NCBI GenBank assembly: GCA_001592805.2
Contig: CP051141.1
Span: forward strand, 1,860,001 to 1,924,000
Direction: 5' to 3'
DNA from: Peltaster fructicola
Taxonomy: Eukaryota > Ascomycota > Dothideomycetes
Length of the DNA: 64,000 nt
In this document: piece after piece, positions 31,393 to 40,108 of the stretch
Layout of the letters: every line of letters begins with the position of its first letter
How positions within the stretch are numbered: position 1 is the first letter of the stretch
Position numbers and translations under genes: made by a program
The notes under the pieces: model-generated
What the model was told of the DNA's origin: nothing
Seen by the model: only the letters and a program-made list of their open reading frames with translations
Database searches by the model: none

Positions 31393-32923
31393 TCATTCCC
31401 GTCGCTTGTCGACCTTGGGAAGAAGAGCCCAACCTACGAGCATGGCTGCAAAGAATGCAATGCATATGGGATGCAGGGCATAGGTACCGACAGCTTGGGC
31501 AATCAAGCCAGTCATCAATGGCACCACAGCGCCTCCACTCGATCCAGCACTGCTGATGAAGCTCACGCCCACCACTTGCAGCTTTCTTGGTAATAGCCTC
31601 GAAAAGACCGTCTGTGCGCAAGGGTAGATTGGACCAAGTACCAGGCCGAGAATGCTGATGGCAACTAATTATATCAGTCAAGTCAGTGATCAAGGTTTAC
31701 AACTCACCTGCATCTCCTATGATGCTGGGCACCAGCCATGCGATCGTCTGAAAGACGATAGACGCTATGCCAAGACCGAAGACAAATGTCTTCTCGCCGA
31801 CTCGATGTGCCACATGTGTCAACACGAACCTGCCGACTGTGATCCCAGCCCAGAAGCCTGAAGTCACGTATCCGACATGCGCTGGATCTCCATCTCGATA
31901 GTTGATCAGGAACGAGATGAACCAGCCAGAATCGGCGACTTCAGCTCCTTGATATGCAAAGATGAATAGTGCACCGATCAACACCGTCCTGTTGGCAAGT
32001 GCTTGACCAAGCATCTGTATCTTACTCGGTTGTCCTTCTTCTGCTCGTTGTTGCGATGCCAGACGCTCGAGATTCTGACTGAAATGGGTCATCTCTTCTT
32101 CCTCATAGCTCCAGAAGGACCAGCCGACGAGGACGAGGCACAACGCTCGGAGCCCAATGGTTATGAAAAAGAACCGTGACCATATGACACCGCTTGAGAC
32201 AAGCGCTGTAGCCATGACCGGGCCCAGTATGCCACCAATACCGTACGAGCCATGTGCCAGGCCAAGGATGATCGTCGGTTGTGCCAGACCTGCGCAGTAG
32301 ACATTATTATATGCCAGATTGAGTGCTGAACCAAATCCCAGAACCAGATACGCTGCAATGACAGCGCCGAACGGCGGCGTGGTTGCTATGATAACGTAGC
32401 CTACCGCAATGATGCACTCGGAGAGCATCAAGCTCTTCGCTCGTCCTAGACGGTCGCAGATTGCGTCTGCGAAGAAAGCAGCGAGGATGAATCCAACAGC
32501 ATTGGTGACGAAGATCAACGAGACCACAGCGTAGCCGATTATGTACCAGGACTCGAGATAAGGAATGAGTGCGCCAGTCGAGCTGTCATTGATGCCGTTG
32601 GCGAGATAGACCATGCACGCTGCTAGCACTCGCCATCGATTCATGTATGGAAACCATATCGTTGGGACAACTGCAGTCGATGTAAGGTGCTGGTGTGGCG
32701 TTGGTGGTAAGCTGGCCTCGAGATCTGGTGTGACTAGTCCTGAGTCAAGTCTGGAGGGAGTCTTGCTCGTTGGATACTCGGGTAGATAGATAGCATCAAG
32801 CTCCTCAATGGTAGGTCCGACGGTTCTCGTCTTTACAGCAGTCGGGAATGTGACGTCCTTGCTTGGTTGGGACGCGAGCTCAATGCCTGCGAGAGCATGC
32901 AAAGACATCTTAGCTGAGATCAA
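31393..32923 (-). CDS. Second MFS transporter, fucose-permease/Bsc6-like
   Basis: Two exons (31708-32923 and 31393-31664; 43-nt intron) give 495 residues. A long polar N-terminus of about 95 residues is followed by about 12 membrane helices. The start WRVLAACMVYLANGINDSSTGALIPYLESWY and the loop FFADAICDRLGRAKS resemble the fungal Bsc6/fucose-permease (FHS-like) branch rather than the sugar-porter branch. Later motifs: GLAHGSYGIGGILGPVMATAL and LGPIYPCAQTVFSRLLP. FHS members in bacteria carry L-fucose and other deoxy sugars, so this is a plausible second route for L-rhamnose, or an exporter for L-lactaldehyde-derived products; both are inference from position at the edge of the island. It is convergent with the sugar porter. 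Confidence 0.82.
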
Positions 32924-33252
32924 ATTTATGGCCGTGAAGCAGTGGGTACCAAGGAAAGACTCATACTTGTACCTCGTTCAGCAGCGATCCACATATTCTG
33001 CTGAGAAATGCTCTGCTTGGCAGCAGATGCTCTTCACTGCTTTGTCGGATCTGCTGAAAGTGGAGGTCATCGAAGCAGTCGGAACCGCTCAAAGCGGATG
33101 TCCTCCGCCCCACACAAACAGCGCAGCAAAAAGCTGCACAATTTGCGCGCCTTCCTCGCGAATGCCCATAGATCGAGTGTAAGTGAATTGATGCCAAAAT
33201 CTCGTCTCGTCCTTCAAACCTGCAAAAAGAGTGGTGACAGCGTGCTAACAGT
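32924..33252. promoter_or_regulatory. Upstream region of the second MFS gene and tRNA 3' flank
   Basis: Contains CCGCTCAAAGCGG at about 33085-33097 (a CCG-N7-CGG pair) and CGGAACCG just before it, both Zn2Cys6-type arrangements, and a five-T run on the minus strand near 33223-33228 that would end Pol III transcription of the tRNA. Confidence 0.4.
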
Positions 33253-33354
33253 TACACCTGGAGGGGTTCGAACCCTCGACTTCCGCATTGCCATATAGGT
33301 CGAGCATCGCTTGACAAATATAAGAACGGCACGATACCACTTCGTCACAGGTGT
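33253..33354 (-). tRNA. tRNA-Ile (anticodon UAU), intron-containing
   Basis: I folded it by hand. Acceptor arms ACACCTG/CAGGTGT pair fully; the D stem is ACGA/TCGT with a GG-bearing loop; the T arm GAGGG-TTCGAAC-CCCTC is perfect and forms a B box; the variable loop has 5 nt and the discriminator is A. The anticodon loop reads CT-TAT-A with the intron (about 30 nt) after position 37; the intron contains CCTATATGG, able to pair with the anticodon as in split eukaryotic tRNAs. The anticodon stem CCGTT/TGCGG has one G-U and one U-U pair (31:39). Downstream on the same strand lies TTTTT. Weak points are the 31:39 mismatch and an A1:U72 end pair. Confidence 0.7.
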
Positions 33355-33886
33355 GAAGAATGGAAGGCGGAACAACCCGAGACGCCCCTTATAGTGCCAC
33401 AGCAGAGGTTCTCCACTCCCGGGTCTTCCAGGAATGTACTGTCGTGCACCGGAGTCGAATGGATCCGTCCACATGCCGCAGTCTGCATTGTAGCCAAAGT
33501 TCTGCTGTCAAGTTGACATCCATCTGGCGTTGCAATCGTCTGGTCCAATGCAAGCCAGACGGACGAGGATGAAGCATCATGTCTCGGGCGGCAGCTTGTC
33601 AGGGGTGAGGTATTGGATCGCAATGTGTAGTTGATGCTCTATAGCATTATGTTATATGTCTCTGTCATCGTCTCTTGCGTTGGTGGACACTGATTCAGAT
33701 GTGCATCGGCGATATCGCTACACTCGTCTCGTGTATGGCGTAGTCAGCGAGGAAAGCATTCGCAAAAGCAGTCGTACGTTTTCTGGTGATGTACCAGCGT
33801 ATCTTCTGCTCTCTTCGTAGTAGTAACTTCAGTTGCTTCAGAACTCCGCTTCAGACGTGGTCACAAGCTGTGGCGCCAATGGTGGC
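33355..33886. other. Gene-free interval
   Basis: About 530 bp between the tRNA 5' end and the 3' end of the CoA carrier gene. Only small overlapping frames without recognisable content. Confidence 0.4.
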
Positions 33887-35029
33887 TCATATGTTGAAGG
33901 TGATCTTCAGTCGTTCGTAGACAAAGAAACTGGTAGCAGCGAGCGGAATGACCTTCACATAGCCGATGCCCAGGCCGACGAAAAAGCCTCGCCATCCCTT
34001 GTCTCTGAAGATGTTCCTGCCAACTTCCAGCATAGTCAAGCGATGGCCATCACCAACCACACCACCGACTTGCATTCGTCGTCGGATGACCTCAAGTGGA
34101 TATGACACTGTCTGACTGATGAGCCCAGCTACGGCACCAGTAGTCAGCTCTGCCCACGCTCGTAGCGGTCTGGGCTTTGACGGTGGTAGTCGTTCCAGCT
34201 CTGCTGCTGTCATTGGCAGAAGTGTGTATTTTGCAAACCTAGGCTGGCGCATGAAATCTCCAGCAGCATCGTGTGTGAGGAAGGATGTTCCGGCATAAGG
34301 TATCATTCCCCATAGCGTCGGAGTGAAGCCTCTGAAGAAGTTGACGAAGCCGTGGCTGGGTGCTACAGCGGCAGCCGTCTCAGCCATGGCCACAGCAGCA
34401 CCTTGAGGGATATGCGCTTTCTGTAGCGTTGCAGCTTGTGGCACTGCGCTCGGTGGTCGCTCATTGTATATCGTCCTGCAGATGTCTCGCAATGTTGCAC
34501 GACCCTGGCTCTTCGTCTCGAATGCAAGCCGCACTCTGATGACCTCCAGTGGGTATGTGAGGAAAACAGACATGCAGCCGGAGCACGCACCTGCCACAAA
34601 ACGCCTGTAGTGTGTTTCCAAATCTTTCGTAGGTATTATGATCGCTCGAAATTGTTCGTATGCTAGGAATTTGATGCCGCCGTATGGAAAAATGCGAAGT
34701 AGTGTTGCAGAGTGTCCTCGGAAGAGACCTCGAACGCCCATCTCTTGGTAGATATCGCTCATAGCTCTGACAGCACCAGCCCATGAGCCGGTGTACTTCG
34801 CAAACTGTGGGTTGCTCGCTTGGAAGAGGATCTTGACCCTGTCGAGAGGCGCAACGACGGTCTTTGCAGCGCAGGCCGCGAGTCCACCCGCAGTGCCGCT
34901 GCGAACGACATAGTCCCAGCTCTGCTTCGGTATTTTGCGCTTCTTCTCGGTGGTCATTACTGGGGTCGTGCATGAGGATGGTAAGACAGGCTCGCCATGC
35001 TTGACAGCGCCTTGAGCGGTCACACTCAT
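33887..35029 (-). CDS. LEU5: Mitochondrial coenzyme A carrier (Leu5 type)
   Basis: Intronless, 380 residues. Mitochondrial inner-membrane carrier needed for CoA accumulation in the matrix. Three carrier repeats: PLDRVKILFQASN, PLEVIRVRLAFET and PLEVIRRRMQVGG. The first repeat with AAKTVVAPLDRVKILFQ and the following FRGHSATLLRIFPYGGIKFLAYEQFR are characteristic of the Leu5/SLC25A16 group. A long loop after repeat two (about residues 190-240, Ala-rich) and another near LERLPPSKPRPLRAW lengthen the protein compared with yeast Leu5 (about 357). The N-terminus is polar with a basic KKRKIPKQSWDY before helix 1. Third mitochondrial carrier in the window; no functional tie to the rhamnose genes is visible. 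Confidence 0.92.
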   Translation of the reverse strand: MSVTAQGAVKHGEPVLPSSCTTPVMTTEKKRKIPKQSWDYVVRSGTAGGLAACAAKTVVAPLDRVKILFQASNPQFAKYTGSWAGAVRAMSDIYQEMGVRGLFRGHSATLLRIFPYGGIKFLAYEQFRAIIIPTKDLETHYRRFVAGACSGCMSVFLTYPLEVIRVRLAFETKSQGRATLRDICRTIYNERPPSAVPQAATLQKAHIPQGAAVAMAETAAAVAPSHGFVNFFRGFTPTLWGMIPYAGTSFLTHDAAGDFMRQPRFAKYTLLPMTAAELERLPPSKPRPLRAWAELTTGAVAGLISQTVSYPLEVIRRRMQVGGVVGDGHRLTMLEVGRNIFRDKGWRGFFVGLGIGYVKVIPLAATSFFVYERLKITFNI

Positions 35030-35845
35030 CGAATTGCTGACAATTATGTATTTTGTTCAGCGTTGTGTCTGGAGCATCGGAGTTTGAGATGGTATTGCCG
35101 GTTGATGGCGGTTCTGGACGTGTCAGCCACGCGTTTGAAAGGTGTGATTAGCAGTCGTGAGCAGCCATAACGTATGTGGTCGTCGAAGGCCGCAGAGGTG
35201 TCTGTAGAAGTGAGTTGTGTTGGATGTAGTGACAATGACGATAACTCGGAAGAATAAACAGATCGAAGATGATTTGCTGCCGAAGACCGGAGTGCGTGGG
35301 GGAAAGCAGAGACTGGAACTGCTACCACGGCAATTTACGATGGCCTAGCTTTTTCTTCACATCACATGGGTACATACACGCCGGGGACACCATGAGAGTG
35401 TGAAAGCAAGGTGGATGATGCGGAGTGAGCGACTCTGTGTGCATATAGGAGTACGCTGAGCAAGATCACTTGAAGCAGTGCTACAAAGCTTGAGATCAGC
35501 GAGATGTGCTGCATCTTGTCGGAGACACACACCTGAAACTACAATGTCCTTGCTAGTTATCTCACAAGGCGCATCGAACGGCTCATCTGACGTGCATTAT
35601 GCATCAGTTTCATGCTTGACGTTCATATATAGTCGATCACCAACCATGGTGTACTACTACGTTACCGTGGAGACGCCGGGCTGATCATCGCCTCTACATC
35701 CTTCGAAGCCGGCCATGCACGACGATACGATAGATGTACTCTCAACGAAAATCACCAGCGCAGTGCTCTTTAGACACCACAACCATGCAACACTCCTCGA
35801 CGAGATGATCGCACAACAGACCAAAGTTGCACAATACCGACATCA
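35030..35845. other. Divergent intergenic region, LEU5 / GH3
   Basis: About 816 bp between divergent genes. Pyrimidine/purine-rich but without a clear TATA box or repeat; small frames here look random. Confidence 0.4.
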
Positions 35846-38443
35846 ATGGAGAAGTCTCGGTCGTCGACAAGCATAGCACAAGTCAATAGAGCGTCCTCAT
35901 CACGACCGCGCTTCTGGAAACGACGGCCTCGATTGACCATCGCTATCGTTGCTATGTTGCTTCTATTGCCATTGCTGGGCTTACTAGCCCTACGGAATCG
36001 ACACTCTGCAAAGGCTGAATACACAAGTCCCATTACTTATCCTTCTCGTGAGGCGTCATCTTCAGATAACGTGTGCAACTACTGACCCTTCATAGCCGCA
36101 GGATATGGCGTTGGCGATTGGGCTGATGCATATAAAAAGGCTCAAGCTCTTGTAGCTAACATGACTTTACAAGAGATGAACAACATCACATATGGCATGT
36201 CCTCCAACACAGGCTGCGTTGGTAGCTCTGGCAGTGTTCCGCGACTGGGCTTTCCAGGCTTTTGTCTTCAGGATGCTGGCAATGGCGTGCGAGCCACGGA
36301 TGGCGTCAACTCATATGCTTCTGGTATCTCAATTGGCGCTTCGTGGAACTCCTCCTTGGCTCTTCAGAGAGGCGGATACATGGGTGCCGAATTCAGGACA
36401 AAAGGTGTCAACGTCGTTCTCGGACCCGTCGTTGGGCCTATTGGACGCATCGCGGAAGGAGGTCGTAACTGGGAAGGCTTTGCGGCCGATCCTTACCTCG
36501 ACGGCGTCATGGTGGCTCACTCGATCACAGGACTTCAGCAGCAGGATGTCATTGCCTGTGTGAAGCACTTCGTTGCCAATGAGCAGGAGACAAATCGCAA
36601 CCCCGTTTTAGATTCATCGACTATGAGCACCAGTGCCAATATCGACGACCAGACTATGCACGAGCTGTATCTCTGGCCCTTCCAAGACGCAGTCGCTGCA
36701 GGAGTTGGAGCAGTCATGTGCAGCTACAACAGGATCAACAACACCTACAGCTGTGAGAATAGCAAGGTCATCAATGGTCTTCTTAAAGGCGAGCTGAATT
36801 TCCAAGGTTTCGTCGTGAGCGATTGGGCAGCGCAGCACAGTGGTCCCTTATCGGCAAATGCAGGCCTTGACATGGCCATGCCGAACTCAGCTTACTGGAG
36901 CAATGGTCAACTCGGAAATGCCACAACAAGCGGAGATCTCAACAGGACGCGACTCGTTGACATGGCCACTCGGATAGTCGCAACATGGTATAAAGCAGGC
37001 CAGGATAGTCCCTTTTATCCATCGTTTGGAGTCGGTATGCCGATAGACATCTCGAAGCCACACACCTTCGTCAACGCTCGAGATCCTGCAGCACAGCCTT
37101 CGCTTCTACAGCAAGCAATAGAAGGCCATGTCTTGGTCAAGAACAACAACAGCGCTCTGCCGCTCAGGAAGCCGAAAGTCATGTCAATCTTCGGCTATGA
37201 TGCTGTCAGCCAGATCGCACAGGATCCTGCTGCCTATATGGCTGTGCCAGGAGCACCAGACTTCTGGCAATTCGCATGGCAAGGCATCAATCTGACGTAT
37301 GCGCAGGCTGGCGAGATTGCAAACAATGCACCTGTAGATGATGCACCTGAGATCTATCGAGGAGTACTGCTAGTGGGAGGCGGGTCAGGCTCGAATGTCC
37401 CAGCCTACATCAGCACGCCATACGATGCTATCCAGGATCGAGCATATCTGGACGGCACTTCCTTGTACAGCGACTTCACTTCTCAGGATCCCACAGTTGC
37501 TGCTGCTTCAGACACTTGTCTAGTCTTCATCAACGAGTTTGCTTCAGAGACATTCGATCGTCCTGCCTTAGCTGACTCTGGCTCCGACATACTAGTCAGT
37601 CATGTGGCATCGAAGTGCAATAACACTATCGTCGTCATACACAATGCCGGCATTCGCTTGGTAGATGCCTGGATTGACAATCCCAATGTCACCGCAGTCA
37701 TCTTCGCCCATCTACCAGGACAAGATGCTGGACGAGCACTAACACAAATCCTGTATGGCGATGTCAGTCCTTCTGGTCGGCTGCCATACACGGTCGCGAA
37801 ATCAGCTGCAGACTATGGTAACCTACAAGGTCCTTGTCTAGCGAAAGACTCGGATGATAGCACGAACCCACAATGCGAATTCACTGAAGGTGTGAACATT
37901 GACTACAGAGGATTTCTGGCTGCAGCCAAGACCCCGAGGTTTCCGTTCGGCTACGGCTTGACGTACTCGACATTCGAATACAGTGCTTTGACCGTCAGTA
38001 TCGATGCAGTCGCCACGGATCAAAGTAGTACTGGCGGAGCACCAGTCTACACGAACGGCACCACAGAGCAGAACGTCAACCGCACGGATGTCTCACAAGC
38101 AGGCTTCAGCAGTCTCTTTGATACAGCCGGCACCATCACAGCGACTGTAAAGAACACAGGACTGGTCGTGGCGGCAGAAGTGGCTCAGCTGTACATCTTG
38201 ATCCCTCCAGGGAGTGCCAAGCCATCGAACTCAAGCACAGTAAACACTAGAGCATTGAGAGGCTTTGTCAAGCTCAATATTGAGCCTGGTGCATCTGCTA
38301 CTGCGACATTCACCCTCCGTAAGAAGGACATCTCGAGATGGGACACTGCCAAGCAGGCTTGGGTTGTGCCGAGTGGAACATACACTGTATATGTTGGAAG
38401 GAATGTGCTGGACACGCCGCTTACGAGTAATTTCACGAAATGA
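35846..38443 (+). CDS. GH3 beta-glucosidase with an N-terminal membrane anchor
   Basis: Exons 35846-36047 and 36096-38443 (48-nt intron) give 849 residues. The N-terminus is a basic cytosolic stretch (RPRFWKRRPR) followed by one hydrophobic helix (LTIAIVAMLLLLPLLGLLAL): type II membrane topology, with the enzyme outside the cell or in the secretory lumen. The GH3 barrel follows: SVPRLGFPGFCLQDAGNGVR, GPVVGPIGRIAEGGRNWEGF, CVKHFVANEQE, and the nucleophile motif GFVVSDWAAQHSG with the catalytic Asp. The second (alpha/beta) domain and an FnIII-like C-terminal domain (RALRGFVKLNIEPG; WVVPSGTYTVYVG) are present; no PA14 insert is seen. Several N-glycosylation sites occur. It could remove glucose from diglycosides; linkage to the rhamnose island is inference. 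Confidence 0.92.
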
Positions 38444-38531
38444 TATGTCCACCATAGATGATAAATTTGTAACATAGCTGGCAGCCTGCCGTGTCTCGAC
38501 TAAAGACTATGTGCTGCCTCTTCAGTGCGTC

Positions 38532-39763
38532 TCAGCGTCCGCCATACATCGAGCCGCCTGCACCTTGTCCTCGATAGTATGAACCTCCTGATGGCCTGCC
38601 GAACTTCATGCCGGTCCCAAGACCGAAATTGTCTGTCTGTCGATGCGGATAAGTGTTGGTCTCCAGGTTGCCAAGTGGCTGACGGAAAGGTGTTGTTAGG
38701 CGCTGAGAGCCTGCGCTTTCTCTCGCATTCTGGTCTCTGAAGAACAGTCCTGCTCCATGAGCTGGGCCTGTTACTGGCATTGGCAGGTGTGAGCGGTTGC
38801 CTGTAGTGTGCGATTGAGCTGTAGGAATTCCTGCGGAACTGTCAATTGATCATCAAAAGATGAGAATGAGTCCACTCACTGAGACCATGTACACGACTCG
38901 AAAGAGCACCATGTCCGAAGCGCAGGCCATCACTCTCGTCGCTTCGGACACGACCTTGATTAGGTTGCGTATTGATGTTGTAGTCTCCGGTGTTGTTGAA
39001 CTCCAGACCAAGTGATTGCACGACATGTGAGGCGTCTTGTTCTGCTGCCTCTGCCATGTGATCGGAGACTTGACGCTGTTTGGCCTGCTGATACAGCTTG
39101 TGGAGCTGTCCGTTGTCCTTGCACTTCTTTTTGCATGCCTCACCCAATTGCTGATTCTTGTTCTCGAGCTCCTTGTGGTCAAGTTGCATGGCTACACTGT
39201 GCTTAGCATTGTGATTGCCCAAAGTTCAGCAGCCTTACCTGCCATCCTCTCACGAAGTGTGGCTACTTCTGTGTTCGCATTCGTGATAAGCTTGTCCATC
39301 TGGCCACTGAGCGAGTGGTACTTTTCGGTCATGCTCTTCATCAGGAACTCTTGGTAGAAGCTTATCATTGTAAGCAGAGCACTGAAGCTGATCTGCAACG
39401 TACACTTCTTGAGTGGTTTGATATGTCCAGAACGCCATGGCTCTCGAAGCACATTCGATGATGACAGCAGGACTGAGTCCACTGAGTACGCTAGTCTTGT
39501 AGTCTTCTGTTGGGCTTAGATTGGTGACGGCAGCATCATCCTGGTTGATGAGGTGTGTCCCACATGCTGGGCAGGTCCGGCTGGAGCTATTGGCGTTTGA
39601 CATGCCGAGAGAGTCTGCACATGGCAGGCAGAAGATATGGCTGGGAAGTCAGCAGCACACCGTAGACAAAGCAGCTTCCAACCTACCTGCACGTTGTGAC
39701 AACAGCTTGGTCCGCCAGCTGTGTACGGCATTTGAGCGAATTGCATCTCAGCGCCAGATCCAT
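38532..39763 (-). CDS. HEI10: Hei10/Zip3-type meiotic RING protein (cyclin B1-interacting protein-like)
   Basis: Multi-exon gene (about five exons; internal borders partly uncertain). Start at 39763: MDLALRCNSLKCRTQLADQ; after an intron the RING continues TTCSHIFCLPCADSLG and ends RTCPACGTHL, a C3HC4-like finger. Next come DYKTSVLSGLSPAVIIEC and FWTYQTTQEVY, then a coiled coil (SMTEKYHSLSGQMDKLITN; HKELENKNQQLGEACKKKC). The tail is G/R-rich, ending GQGAGGSMYGGR. This order (RING, conserved helix, coiled coil, low-complexity tail) matches Hei10/CCNB1IP1 proteins, SUMO/ubiquitin ligases that mark crossover sites on meiotic chromosomes, well known from Sordaria. It suggests the organism retains meiotic recombination machinery. 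Confidence 0.82.
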
Positions 39764-40108
39764 GTTGCTGTGGTTGAGGAGAGGTGCCGTCTGAATAGAG
39801 ATCTGCCTAGAAGTCAAGTTCAGCTGAAAGCGGAAAGCACGATGTGAAGCTCATTTGACAAAAGTGATATGAGATTCGACAATATGTAGATCGTTCCTGG
39901 TCGCAAGTCTGTCGCATCGTGCTCTGCAAAGGAGTGGTATCTTTAGAACGAGCCATCTTCCACAAGCGGGTATTATAGCTCAGCCGTCAAAGGAGAGTAT
40001 GAAGTGAAGGAGTGAAAGCCTTCGCCAGACAGTATCAGACATCCGTCTCCTCGTATGCGCCGCAAAGCGCCCTGCATGTAACAAATCGTGTGTTCCACTC
40101 TTCCCTTA
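39764..40108. other. Intergenic region
   Basis: About 345 bp between two minus-strand genes. It should hold the HEI10 promoter and the 3' UTR of the DENN gene. Nothing else seen. Confidence 0.4.
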
